Assembly: GCF_020731415.2 (NCBI RefSeq)
Contig: NZ_CP088276.1
Location: 124,001-188,000 of the forward strand
DNA from: Phyllobacterium sp. T1293
GTDB lineage: Bacteria; Pseudomonadota; Alphaproteobacteria; Rhizobiales; Rhizobiaceae
Length of the DNA stretch: 64,000 nt
Reading direction: 5' to 3'
Part shown: positions 17,083-25,761 of the stretch, piece after piece
How the letters are laid out: each line of letters opens with the position of its first letter
Position numbering within the stretch: the first letter of the stretch is position 1
Notes under the pieces: generated by a model
What the model saw: the letters and a program-made list of their open reading frames with translations, nothing else
Databases searched by the model: none
Told to the model about the DNA's origin: nothing
Position numbers and translations under genes: made by a program

Positions 17083-17913
17083 ATGACTGACACGCTTCTT
17101 TCTGTACGTGATCTAAAAATCAGCTTTCACGGTGCGGCTGGAATATTCGACGCTGTTCGCGGTGTATCCTTCGATCTTGGTCGCGAGAAACTTGGTATTG
17201 TTGGCGAATCCGGTTCGGGCAAGAGCATGACAGGCAGGGCAATCATGCGTTTGACGCCGCCCGCTGCCAAGGTCAGCGCCGAACACATACAGCTTGGCGA
17301 TGTGAATATTCTTGGTGCTTCGGAAGCAACCATGAATGATATTCGCGGTCGCCGTATCGGGCTTATCATGCAGGACCCGAAATATTCGCTTAATCCTGTT
17401 GTGACCGTGGGAGAGCAGATCGCCGAGGCCTACCGCATTCACACACGCTCTTCATCGTCTGAGGCGCGGGAAAGGGCGGTCGCCATGCTTGGTGCGGTGC
17501 AAATCCGTGAACCTGAGCGGGTCTATCGCATGTATCCGCATGAAATGTCAGGCGGCATGGGACAACGCATCATGATTGCCATGATGCTGGTGTCAGAACC
17601 GGAAATTCTTATCGCCGATGAGGCAACCTCGGCACTCGATGTGACGGTGCGGCTGGAGATTCTCAATCTTCTTAATGATCTCGTGCGAAAGCGCGGTCTT
17701 GGCCTGATCTTCATCAGCCATGATCTCAATCTGGTTCGCCGCTTCTGTGACCGTGTGCTGATTATGTATCGGGGCAGGGTGGTCGAAACTTTGAAGGCAA
17801 GTGAACTCGATCATGCAACGCATCCCTATACCAAGGGACTGTTGGATGCGATGCCGCGTATTCATATACCACGCGAGCGTCTGCCTGTCCTTACGCGCGA
17901 TACGGCATGGTGA
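17083..17913 (+). CDS. ABC transporter ATP-binding protein (DppD type)
   Basis: A 276-residue ATPase. Walker A is GESGSGKS, the signature is MSGGMGQRIMIAMML, Walker B is ILIADEATSALDV and the switch region is LIFISHDLNLV. At 276 residues it lacks much of the ~60-residue C-terminal oligopeptide-transporter extension that carries an Fe-S site in full-length DppD proteins; it ends shortly after HPYTKGLLDAMP. Short forms occur in this family, so this need not be a defect. Overlaps the next ATPase gene by seven bases. Confidence 0.9.
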   Translation: MTDTLLSVRDLKISFHGAAGIFDAVRGVSFDLGREKLGIVGESGSGKSMTGRAIMRLTPPAAKVSAEHIQLGDVNILGASEATMNDIRGRRIGLIMQDPKYSLNPVVTVGEQIAEAYRIHTRSSSSEARERAVAMLGAVQIREPERVYRMYPHEMSGGMGQRIMIAMMLVSEPEILIADEATSALDVTVRLEILNLLNDLVRKRGLGLIFISHDLNLVRRFCDRVLIMYRGRVVETLKASELDHATHPYTKGLLDAMPRIHIPRERLPVLTRDTAW

Positions 17914-18713
17914 ATGGTATGAGCGAAGCTGTACCAATCATTGAAATTGAGAACCTGTCCGTCACTTTTGGTGAATATGGCGATGAACGCCGCGCCGTGG
18001 ACGGCGTTAGCTTTTCCGTCAATCGCGGCGAGACATTCGGACTTGTCGGCGAATCCGGCTCGGGCAAATCAACGATCCTGCGGGCGGTCACAGGACTTGT
18101 CGCCAACGAAGCCAGTGTGTTGCGTGTTGCAGGCGCCGACATCCGCAAAACACGTGGCAAGGATTTCTATCGTAAAGTGCAGATGGTTTTTCAGGACCCC
18201 TATGAAGCCTTGCACCCGCGCCATACCGTTTGGCGGCAACTGATGGAACCGGCGCGTATCCAAAAGCTTCAAGGTGCGGAGGCGCGTGGTCACGCGGCGC
18301 TTGACGCTGTGGGTCTCAGCCGCAGCCTGTTGTGGCGCTATCCGCATCAACTTTCCGGAGGGCAGAGGCAACGCGTTGCCATTGCGCGGGCGCTGATGTC
18401 CGAGCCGGATATCCTGCTTCTCGATGAACCGACGTCGGCGCTCGATGTGTCGGTACAGGCGGAAATTCTCAATCTTCTCTGCGATCTGCAGGATGAGCGC
18501 GGCCTGACCTATCTCATGGTCACGCATGATCTGGGTGTGGTTGCACATATGTGCAGGCGCACCGCAGTCATGCAGGCTGGGATCATTGTCGAAACGCTCA
18601 GCGTCGATGCGCTCGTCAATGGTGGAGCGACGCAGGGATATACGAAACGTTTGATCGCAGCGAGTGAAGCCTACGGGGAAGACCCGCGCGACCTCGTTCA
18701 GGTGTTGGCTTAA
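17907..18713 (+). CDS. ABC transporter ATP-binding protein (DppF type)
   Basis: A 268-residue ATPase that pairs with the preceding one. Walker A is GESGSGKST, the signature LSGGQRQRVAIARAL, Walker B ILLLDEPTSALDVS and switch MVTHDLGVVAHM. Two starts are possible, ATG 17907 or ATG 17919; both overlap or abut the upstream stop. The C-terminal extension is again short. It is followed after 12 bases by the mannonate dehydratase frame, so transport and catabolism are co-transcribed. Confidence 0.9.
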   Translation: MVNGMSEAVPIIEIENLSVTFGEYGDERRAVDGVSFSVNRGETFGLVGESGSGKSTILRAVTGLVANEASVLRVAGADIRKTRGKDFYRKVQMVFQDPYEALHPRHTVWRQLMEPARIQKLQGAEARGHAALDAVGLSRSLLWRYPHQLSGGQRQRVAIARALMSEPDILLLDEPTSALDVSVQAEILNLLCDLQDERGLTYLMVTHDLGVVAHMCRRTAVMQAGIIVETLSVDALVNGGATQGYTKRLIAASEAYGEDPRDLVQVLA

Positions 18714-18725
18714 CAGGAGTAAGGT

Positions 18726-19705
18726 ATGTTTCTTGGGACGCAGTTTCGGGCGCGAGACGATGATGATTATCGCATCATGGCCCAGCTCGGTATTGAGCAC
18801 ATCTGTGCCGATCCGGCTGGAAATCCGCATGACTGGACACTTGATGTCCTCAAGCGGCATCGCGATCATCTCGCAGGCTTCGGTCTGTCTGTTGATATGA
18901 TCCAGTTGCCGCTGAGTTCCCAAGTAATCGAAAAACAGTACAGCCCCGATATCCTCTCGGCAGGTCCGGAACGTGACCGGCAGATTGATTCAATTTGCCG
19001 TCTGATTGAACGCACCGCACAGGCAGGAATTCCGGCCGTGAAATACAATCTGAATATTATCGGCATTCCGCGCACGGAAATGGAAACAGGTCGCGGCGGA
19101 TCGCGCAACGAAGCGTTCCGTTGGGACAAGGCTGACCACGATGCTCCACCAACTCTAGCGGGTGTTCTCGATGAAGACGAGAACTGGGAACGGATCGACT
19201 ATTTTCTGGAGCGGGTCATTCCGGTCGCGGAAGCCAACAAGGTAAGGCTGGCGTGCCACCCGCACGATCCCTATACACCGCCCGGCTATCGCGGTGTGAC
19301 GCGGGTTCTCGGCACGGTTGAGGGCCTGAAGAAATTCGTTCAACTGCGCGAAAATCCCTATCATGGGCTGAATTTCTGTCAGGGAACTGTTGGTGAAATG
19401 CTGGATAATCCGGCTGATGAAATCTCGGATATCATTCGTTGGTTCGGTACGCGCGGTAAGCTCTTCAATATCCATTTCCGCAATATTCGCGGCGGCAAGC
19501 TTTCGTTCATGGAAACCTTCCCGAGGAGGGTGATATGAATATGTGGAAATCGCTGCGGACCTATGCGGAGGTCGGTTATCAATACATGATCATGCCTGAT
19601 CATGTGCCGCAACTATCTGGTCGTGACCCTGAGAATACCGCCTTTGCATTCAGCTACGGTTATATTGCAGCACTCCTACAGGTGCTTGGCAGCAGAGGAA
19701 ACTGA
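18726..19705 (+). pseudogene. uxuA: Mannonate dehydratase UxuA, interrupted by a frameshift
   Basis: A TIM-barrel enzyme that dehydrates D-mannonate to 2-keto-3-deoxygluconate. The first frame encodes most of the enzyme (AGIPAVKYNLNIIGIPRTEM; RLACHPHDPYTPPGYRGVTR; HIHFRN-like IHFRNIRGGKLSFMETFP) and stops at 19538. The missing C-terminal ~60 residues continue without interruption in the next frame from 19523 (EEGDMNMWKSL, then MPDHVPQL and FAFSYGYIAALL) to the stop at 19705. Adding one C to the CCC run at 19520-19522 restores a 326-residue protein. The metal and substrate motifs on both sides look intact, so the lesion is recent or a sequencing error. Spacing from the ATPase gene (12 bases) and to the IolB-like gene (2 bases) shows it is part of the operon. 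Confidence 0.85.
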
Positions 19706-19707
19706 GT

Positions 19708-20541
19708 ATGTCGTCGCAAATGATCCGGGCTCACGACAACGCCAACAAGCCTATAGTTGAAGGTGATGAACCGGCAAAACTCATTCATTTTAATCTCGTC
19801 AAACTTGCTGCCGGGAAGTCGCACACCTATCGCTTGCCGGGTTTTGAAACGGCAGTCGTTCCGCTATCCGGTCGCTGTGATATCAAGATTGATGCAACGA
19901 AGTTTGAGGCAGTCGGTGGACGTGCAGGCGTGTGGGACGGATTGGCGGACTCTGTTTATGCAGGCCCCGATGCCGCCGTTACTATCACCGCGCTTGATGA
20001 TTGCGAAGTTGCCGTTGCGGGCGGACGCTGGGACAAGCCAATGGAACCATTTCGCGTTCTGCCTGAAGACGTCGATATGGTTGATGTCGGCTCAAACGAG
20101 ACAAAATCCCGCCGCCGCATCTTCCACATTCTCGGCAACAAACAGGCTGATCGGGTAGGACGGTTACTCGTCAGCGAACTTTATGCCGATGAAGGGTGCT
20201 GGTCCGGTTATCCGCCGCACAAGCATGACACAGACCAGCCCGGCGAGACTGCTCACGAGGAACTTTATCACTGGCGTTTTGATCCGCCGACGGGATTTGG
20301 TACGCAGCTTTGGTATGAAGAGAGGCAGGAGCCCCATGCTCATGTCACCCGTCATGGTGATACATTTGCCTTTTCAACCGGCTATCATCCGACATCGACA
20401 TCGCCGGGCCATGCATCCTATATTTTCACCATTCTCGTTGGCAGAACGCAGCGCTCTCTCGTTCAGAATTTTGAAGAGAGACACCGACCGTTGATGGCGA
20501 AAATTCCAGGGATTGATGCGATGCGCGCAAAGTTCCGTTGA
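19708..20541 (+). CDS. IolB-like 5-deoxy-glucuronate isomerase family protein
   Basis: A 277-residue bicupin of the KduI/IolB family. The cupin metal motif is well kept (CWSGYPPHKHD, later a Glu in EELYHWRF, and GYHPTSTSPGHASYIF). IolB normally isomerises 5-deoxy-D-glucuronate in inositol catabolism. No other inositol genes are present here and the partner is mannonate dehydratase, so this member may act on another uronate, perhaps opening or isomerising the imported sugar acid (inference). It starts two bases after the uxuA frame and is the last gene of the operon, converging on an AraC-type gene. Confidence 0.8.
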   Translation: MSSQMIRAHDNANKPIVEGDEPAKLIHFNLVKLAAGKSHTYRLPGFETAVVPLSGRCDIKIDATKFEAVGGRAGVWDGLADSVYAGPDAAVTITALDDCEVAVAGGRWDKPMEPFRVLPEDVDMVDVGSNETKSRRRIFHILGNKQADRVGRLLVSELYADEGCWSGYPPHKHDTDQPGETAHEELYHWRFDPPTGFGTQLWYEERQEPHAHVTRHGDTFAFSTGYHPTSTSPGHASYIFTILVGRTQRSLVQNFEERHRPLMAKIPGIDAMRAKFR

Positions 20542-20561
20542 TCCTATAAACATGCGATGTG

Positions 20562-21344
20562 TCAGTGGCCCAGATTTGCTGGATGTAACTGAGGATGACA
20601 GAGGCCGAAGCGGTAGCTGCTCGGAGTTTCCCCGGTAAAGTCCAGAAAAGCCGCATTGAAGGCGGAGAGCGAGCTATATCCAACCGCAAAAGCGGTTTGT
20701 GTAATGCTGGCGACGGGGTCAGCGAGCAATTCCAACGCCCTTATCATTCTCAGCCGTCGCAGTGCTTGCCGCCATGTCATTCCCATCTCGTCTTCAAACC
20801 GACGAGCCAGGGAACGGGGTGTCATTGCTACGTCGCGCGCAAGGGTCTCGAAATCGGGTGCATTCGCCATTCTCTCCTCGGTCAAGGCCATGGCATGGAT
20901 CAACCCGCGTGACTTGGGTGCAGGCATGGAAGATCGTGATGGCGTTTCGGCCAATTTTGAAATGACAGCTGCAAGGGTCGAAAACAGCTGATGGCCGTAT
21001 GTATCGAGAGCACCGTTCGGATCGGTCCATTTGCTGCAGGCAAGAACAAGCTCACGGGCCAGTGGTGACATATTCACGATGGTGAGGGTTGCTGCTGGCT
21101 GCGCTAAATAAGCGGGATCAAAAAGCACTGAACACGCCACAACAGGGCGTGGGAGCGTGACATAGATGGGTTTGCCTGCCGTAATAAATGCGGCCCTAGC
21201 GGGGGGTAATGCCCAGACTCTACCCTCCGCCTCAAGCCGCAATGCGCCCGAAGCGCAATAGAGGAGGTAATGCCGCTCAAAGGTAAATTCGCTGCGCGGC
21301 GCTGCCGGAAATGTTTGAAACACACTGTAAGCGTCAGCTTTCAC
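20562..21344 (-). CDS. AraC-family transcriptional regulator
   Basis: About 260 residues: an N-terminal cupin-like effector domain (FERHYLLYCASGALRLEAEGRVWALPPARAAF-type sequence in the first 60 residues) and a C-terminal pair of helix-turn-helix motifs (FETLARDVAMTPRSLARRF; ITQTAFAVGYSSLSAFNAAF). I prefer GTG 21344, which has GGGGGA seven bases upstream, over GTG 21359. It follows the monooxygenase-fold gene by a short gap on the same strand, so the two probably form an operon. Confidence 0.85.
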   Translation of the reverse strand: MKADAYSVFQTFPAAPRSEFTFERHYLLYCASGALRLEAEGRVWALPPARAAFITAGKPIYVTLPRPVVACSVLFDPAYLAQPAATLTIVNMSPLARELVLACSKWTDPNGALDTYGHQLFSTLAAVISKLAETPSRSSMPAPKSRGLIHAMALTEERMANAPDFETLARDVAMTPRSLARRFEDEMGMTWRQALRRLRMIRALELLADPVASITQTAFAVGYSSLSAFNAAFLDFTGETPSSYRFGLCHPQLHPANLGH

Positions 21345-21377
21345 AAACGTGTCCCCCACTGCGTTTTGCCATGGCTG

Positions 21378-21680
21378 TCAGCTTACTGTTTCCAGTATCT
21401 GTGCCGTAAAGCGTCGGCTGACCGGTGTTGTCGTCATCAATGGTCGCAGCGCCTGACCCGAAGATTGGAATGTGTCCGACGAGGCGTAGGCTTTAAAGCT
21501 CTCAATATCCTCCCATTCGTGAATAATGCAAAGTGCTTCCGCATTATCCGGATCGGCATATGTCCGAAATGCCATATTCCCCTGCATAGCGCGAACGGCG
21601 GGCTCTTCAGCAAGAAGTATATTGAGGGCAGCGGCACGATCCTCGGCCGCTACCGTAAAATCCACTATGGCAATAAACAT
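21378..21680 (-). CDS. Antibiotic biosynthesis monooxygenase (ABM) domain protein
   Basis: A 100-residue dimeric ferredoxin-like-fold protein of the ABM/YgiN class (MFIAIVDFTV at the start; CIIHEWEDIESFKAYASSDTF in the centre). Relatives include quinol monooxygenases and haem-degrading enzymes, but short members without flavin or haem ligands are hard to assign. The ribosome site GGAGGAAATC before the ATG is strong. Upstream partner of the AraC-type gene in a likely two-gene operon. Confidence 0.8.
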   Translation of the reverse strand: MFIAIVDFTVAAEDRAAALNILLAEEPAVRAMQGNMAFRTYADPDNAEALCIIHEWEDIESFKAYASSDTFQSSGQALRPLMTTTPVSRRFTAQILETVS

Positions 21681-21792
21681 GATTTCCTCCGGTTGTTACA
21701 TCGGGAAAAAACTAATACGCGATGCTCATTGCAACTTCCGTCAAACGGTCAAATCTGCGCGTCTATCTGACACCATCATTACCGAATGGAAC

Positions 21793-22578
21793 TTATTTGA
21801 ACCATTTGTTGTAGATCTCATTATAGGCGCCGGTTTCAATGGATTGATGCAGCCACTGATCGACAAAGGCCTTGAGACCGATATCGCGTTGTACCCAATA
21901 CGCCTTCTCGGCAAAGTTGAAGGGCTCGTCAGGATGTATTGCACACAGGACACCGGAGTGCAGTTTCTCCTGATAACGGGTTTCCGAAGCATCGGTCATC
22001 ATGAGGTCCGCCCTGCCTGCAGCGACTTCGTCAAATATCTTCGTATTGTCAGGAAAAATGACAATCTTTGCTTGTTTCAGACTGGCACGGGCAAATTTCT
22101 CATTGGTGCCACCCGGATTGGCAATAACCGTTGTTTCCGGCTTGTCGATATCGGCCAACGTCTTGAATTTATCCTTGTCGGTGCAGCGGGCAATCGGTGT
22201 CTTTCCCTCACGCATATAGGGAATAGAGAACAGGCCCTTCTTCTGCCGGTCGAATGTGATCGACACGCCGCCCATAGCGACATCAAATTTCCCTGCCTCG
22301 AAGTCCTGCAACATCTGCGGCCAAGACGTCGGTACGATTTCCAGTTTTACACCCAGTGCGCTGGCTAAGCTCTCTGCCTGATCGATGTCGAAGCCGGAAA
22401 ATGCACCGCTCGTGGGGTCCTTGAAGCTGAATGGTTTATAATCGCCGGTAGAGCCAACCTTCAGAATGCCCGTTTCAAGGATTGTATCCAATCGGGAGAC
22501 CGGCAGCGCGTCTTTGGCGAAGGCGGAGGGCAGGTTTGCGAGAAGCAGACAGATGCAGATAACAATGGGACGAAGCAT
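21793..22578 (-). CDS. pheC: Periplasmic cyclohexadienyl (prephenate/arogenate) dehydratase-like protein
   Basis: A 261-residue protein with a Sec signal peptide (ICLLLANLPSAFAKDA) and the fold of a family 3 amino-acid-binding protein. Several segments follow the cyclohexadienyl dehydratase pattern rather than that of ordinary binding proteins: GDYKPFSF, a Trp in VPTSWPQML, GKTPIARC, IANPGGTNEKFARA and MMTDASETRYQ. That enzyme makes phenylpyruvate or phenylalanine from prephenate or arogenate in the periplasm. No permease or ATPase gene is adjacent, which also fits a stand-alone enzyme. A plain amino-acid-binding protein is the alternative. Confidence 0.75.
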   Translation of the reverse strand: MLRPIVICICLLLANLPSAFAKDALPVSRLDTILETGILKVGSTGDYKPFSFKDPTSGAFSGFDIDQAESLASALGVKLEIVPTSWPQMLQDFEAGKFDVAMGGVSITFDRQKKGLFSIPYMREGKTPIARCTDKDKFKTLADIDKPETTVIANPGGTNEKFARASLKQAKIVIFPDNTKIFDEVAAGRADLMMTDASETRYQEKLHSGVLCAIHPDEPFNFAEKAYWVQRDIGLKAFVDQWLHQSIETGAYNEIYNKWFK

Positions 22579-22849
22579 TCAACTTACCTCATTAACACTA
22601 TATCGGATGATCAGACGCGAAAACAACTCAATGAATCTTTCCTTACAATGACTGCAAAGCGGTCGGCTGACCAGATATTTTCCAATGCTTGGTTTGTCTC
22701 GATCAACAGGGTGGCTTCCACTACTTGGCGTCCTTCGGAGTTGGTGTTAAAAACAACGCGAGTGAGCAAATGCTGCTTGTGCATCGTTTGACACCTTCTC
22801 GTCTCACCCATTCGACGGGCTCAGTGGGACTCCACGATTAGGAGCGACT

Positions 22850-23806
22850 ATGCGTGCACTCTTTCTGGCCTTCACTATTTTGGCCACGTGTTCCATATCG
22901 ACGGTTTGGGCGAAGGCCGCGCCGTTTCGCGCCGGTATCGTCCGGATTACGGTTTCGGCAAGCACACCTTTCGATACTTTGGTCTGGTATCCGACTCAGG
23001 CTGAGGAAGTGGCGTGGCAGATCGGCCCGTTTACAATTGCAGCAAGCCGTGATGCACCGATTGCTGCCGGGCCCTTTCCCATCGTTTTAATCTCGCATGG
23101 GGGAGGCAAGACCGGGGGCAGTCCGCTCACTCTGCGTGATCTTTCAACATCCCTTGCCCGTCAGGGGTTTATCGTTGTCGCACCGATGCATGGCAAAACT
23201 GATCTTTCTGGTCGGATGGTTCAGGTCGACAGAGCGTTTAACACCGTGCTGGCTGATCCCCGCTTCCATGCGCACGCCGCGTCAGACAAGGTCGGCATGC
23301 TTGGGTTCTCGCTTGGCGGTGCGGTCTCGCTTGGCCTTGCGGGTGGCGTGCCAGACTTCAGGCACCTTGCCAGTTATTGTGCTGCGCATCCGGATGATGT
23401 CCAGTCATGCAATGCAGGTCCCGGTGGCAGTAAGGGCAAAGCTGCCGACAAAGAGATGCGACAACCGGCATCAAACATTGCCTTGAAGGCGCTTGTCTTG
23501 CTCGATCCGTTCAGCATCCCGTTTAGTCGAGAGGGCTTGAAAAACGTAAGCGCACCGGTCTTTCTCTTCCGTCCAAGACAGAGCAAACTTGGTGAAGAGA
23601 ATACGCGCGCGCTTGTGAAAAATTTGCCCGTTTCACCACCACTTCAATATGTGGCTGGGGGACATTTTGTTTTCACAGACACCTGTCCGCCTGCTTTGAA
23701 GGCCGAAGCTTCTGACATATGCGAGGATGCAAAAGGTGTTGATCGCACAGCTGTTCATAAGGAAGTTGAGACCAAAGTTGGGAGTTTCTTCCGGGATAAT
23801 CTCTAA
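22850..23806 (+). CDS. Secreted alpha/beta hydrolase (dienelactone hydrolase/PAF-acetylhydrolase-like)
   Basis: A 318-residue exported serine hydrolase. A signal peptide ends near VWAKA. The nucleophile elbow is GMLGFSLGGAVS (GxSxG), with an oxyanion region at VLISHGGGKTGG and a likely catalytic His in VAGGHFVFTD; LLDPF may place the acid. Such proteins hydrolyse short esters or lactones in the periplasm; the physiological substrate is unknown. AGGAGCGACT precedes the ATG. The gene stands alone. Confidence 0.8.
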   Translation: MRALFLAFTILATCSISTVWAKAAPFRAGIVRITVSASTPFDTLVWYPTQAEEVAWQIGPFTIAASRDAPIAAGPFPIVLISHGGGKTGGSPLTLRDLSTSLARQGFIVVAPMHGKTDLSGRMVQVDRAFNTVLADPRFHAHAASDKVGMLGFSLGGAVSLGLAGGVPDFRHLASYCAAHPDDVQSCNAGPGGSKGKAADKEMRQPASNIALKALVLLDPFSIPFSREGLKNVSAPVFLFRPRQSKLGEENTRALVKNLPVSPPLQYVAGGHFVFTDTCPPALKAEASDICEDAKGVDRTAVHKEVETKVGSFFRDNL

Positions 23807-23874
23807 TAAAAGAACGCAATCCCGTAGGTATTCATAATTTCTAATATGGCAGTTTGGCTGACATTCTTGTTGCA

Positions 23875-24000
23875 TGTGTCAGACAGCGGGATTACATCGA
23901 AAACGTTGGCGCAATTTACTCCAATTGTGCTGACACCCACCCCAAGGGAAGGCTTTGGCCTTCACAACTTAGCCGGGCCATTTGGTCCGGCTCTTTTTTG
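23875..24000 (+). ncRNA. Candidate small RNA ending in a terminator
   Basis: This intergenic stretch has the layout of a structured transcript. GTGTCAG (23875-23881) can pair with CTGACAC (23929-23935), enclosing a small hairpin (CAATT/AATTG). A second perfect hairpin GAAGGC-TTTG-GCCTTC follows at 23948-23963, then a 9-bp terminator with a U-tract. No gene lies between 23806 and 24110 to need that terminator apart from the hydrolase 165 bases upstream, so the structures may instead be its 3' UTR. No convincing promoter was found. Confidence 0.35.
23971..23999 (+). terminator. Rho-independent terminator
   Basis: Stem AGCCGGGCC-ATTT-GGTCCGGCT (one G-U pair) followed directly by CTTTTTT. It reads on the + strand, downstream of the hydrolase gene or of the candidate small RNA. 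Confidence 0.8.
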
Positions 24001-24110
24001 GGATGGTGGGCGACTATAGTATGAGCGATTCCGGGATGGCATTGTTTCGGGCCATGGCTATAATCGGGACTGTAGTGAGCATTCAGCAAATGGGGGCAGG
24101 TGGTAACAGT

Positions 24111-24641
24111 ATGATGTGGCGTTTCGGTTTCGTATTTGTAGTCCCATTCCTCATGTCTACCCAGAGCTTTGCTCAAGCACCAACGCCTTCAACGCTTCCT
24201 GGCGGCGCTTCCTCTATTCAAGAAACGTATCAGGATTGGCGGGTTTCCTGCGTTCAGCAGCAAGCTGGAAAAAGTTGTTCATTCTCACAGCAACAAACCC
24301 AGCAGAATGGTCAGGTCATTCTGAGCATCGAATTGACGACGAATGATGCCAAAAGCGTGACTGGCAATCTTGTATTGCCTTTCGGTCTTGCGCTGGCTTC
24401 GGGTGCAACTTTGCAGGTGGATGAGGGCAAGCCAGATGCAACGATGCCGTTCAGGACCTGTTTTCCTGTTGGATGTGTCGTTCCCCTGTCATTCAGCGCC
24501 GAAAAACTGGCCGGAATAAGAAAAGGCAAAGTCCTGAAAGTAAACGCCGTTGCGAGCGCCGATAATAAGCCAGTCGTCCTCAACGTATCATTGAACGGGT
24601 TTGCTGAAGCGCAGGATCGTGTTTCGGTACTCGCGAAATAG
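24111..24641 (+). CDS. Invasion-associated locus B (IalB) family protein
   Basis: A 176-residue exported protein with a signal peptide ending SFAQA. The IalB family pattern is clear: ETYQDWRVSCVQQ, a second Cys in KSCSFSQQQ, then GNLVLPFGLAL and FRTCFPVGCVVPL, giving four cysteines for two disulfides. The start ATG 24111 was chosen because it begins the signal peptide and has a purine-rich site before it; upstream in-frame codons run through the terminator. IalB was named in Bartonella for erythrocyte invasion, but family members are widespread in free-living alphaproteobacteria. A paralogue lies at 47.1-47.7 kb. Confidence 0.88.
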   Translation: MMWRFGFVFVVPFLMSTQSFAQAPTPSTLPGGASSIQETYQDWRVSCVQQQAGKSCSFSQQQTQQNGQVILSIELTTNDAKSVTGNLVLPFGLALASGATLQVDEGKPDATMPFRTCFPVGCVVPLSFSAEKLAGIRKGKVLKVNAVASADNKPVVLNVSLNGFAEAQDRVSVLAK

Positions 24642-24669
24642 CGACTGAATCGGCATAAAACGCGGCCGA

Positions 24670-25659
24670 TCAAACTGTTACGACAATTTTGCCGAATTGC
24701 TCGTTCGACTCGAGAAACCTATGCGCCTCGACAATCTGGTCGAACGGAAATGTTTTTGCGATTACAGGTTTGAGCGCCCCCGACATGAGACCATCAAGGA
24801 TGAACGCCTTGGCGGCTTCCAATCGTGCGGGGTCGCCGATAATCTCATGAACCAGATAGCCACGAAGCGTCAGCACCTTGCTTAGCACGGCAAACAGTGG
24901 AAAAGGCGTCGGATCGGGGCTCAAGCCGCCATATTCAATGAGAATGCCACCGCGCGACATTGCAGCTGTTAAAGGTTCGAATATTGGGCCACCGACCGGG
25001 TCGAGTACGACCCGCACCCCATCCGGGCCGGTAATCTCCTTCAGCCTGCTTTCCAGATTTTCTTCAGCTGACGCGATAACATGCGCAGCGCCATGGCTGA
25101 GCAGGGCATTCTTCTTGAAGGATGTCCGCGTGACTGCGATCGGAGTAGCACCAACCATGTTGGCGATCTGGATTGCCGCAAGGCCGACACTGCTTGATGC
25201 GGCTGTAATGACAACAAAATCGTTCCGGTGCAGTTTGGCGATGTCTATCAGGGCGCCGTAAGCCGTGAGATATTGCATCCACATCGCTGCGGCAGTTTCC
25301 CAGCTAAAGGACGGTGGGTGCTTGACGACAAACGCGGCAGGAAATGTCACAAGTTCACCATAGGCTGGCCAACGGACCATTGATACCGGCGGCACAATAC
25401 TGACAGCGTCGCCGGGCACGATATCCCGTACGCCTTCGCCGACCGTTTCGACGATACCAGCCGCTTCCAGACCAAGTCCGGAGGGGAAGGCAGGCGTTTC
25501 GATATAATTCCCGGAACGCAAGAGTGCTTCAGCCCGATTGAGACCCAGCGCCTTGACATGGATGCGAACCTCCCCCCGGTCAGGCTTCGGGATATTGATG
25601 TCTTCGATACGCAGGACTTCGGGACCACCATGCTCATGAAAGCGAACAACGCGCGCCAT
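24670..25659 (-). CDS. Quinone oxidoreductase-like MDR-family alcohol dehydrogenase
   Basis: A 329-residue medium-chain dehydrogenase/reductase. It opens with the quinone reductase pattern (VVRFHEHGGPEVLRIED) and holds a GroES-like domain followed by a Rossmann domain (VVITAASSSVGLAAIQIANMVGA). The Cys and His zinc ligands of classical alcohol dehydrogenases are missing, so it should be an NADPH-dependent quinone or enone reductase. It is divergent from a LysR gene that starts ~100 bases away, the usual arrangement for a regulator and its target. Confidence 0.88.
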   Translation of the reverse strand: MARVVRFHEHGGPEVLRIEDINIPKPDRGEVRIHVKALGLNRAEALLRSGNYIETPAFPSGLGLEAAGIVETVGEGVRDIVPGDAVSIVPPVSMVRWPAYGELVTFPAAFVVKHPPSFSWETAAAMWMQYLTAYGALIDIAKLHRNDFVVITAASSSVGLAAIQIANMVGATPIAVTRTSFKKNALLSHGAAHVIASAEENLESRLKEITGPDGVRVVLDPVGGPIFEPLTAAMSRGGILIEYGGLSPDPTPFPLFAVLSKVLTLRGYLVHEIIGDPARLEAAKAFILDGLMSGALKPVIAKTFPFDQIVEAHRFLESNEQFGKIVVTV

Positions 25660-25761
25660 AGCTATAACTCCAAAACAATTGAACTGAATAAGCTATGCCA
25701 TTGGGTATAGAATGGATAAATAGGACAATATGAAGAAGAGCAGAAACCAGGAGTTTTGAAT

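Noticed and set aside
17083..18713. Truncation of the two oligopeptide-type ATPases
   Set aside because: Both lack most of the C-terminal extension, but all ATPase motifs are intact and both end at similar points, so they look like natural short forms.
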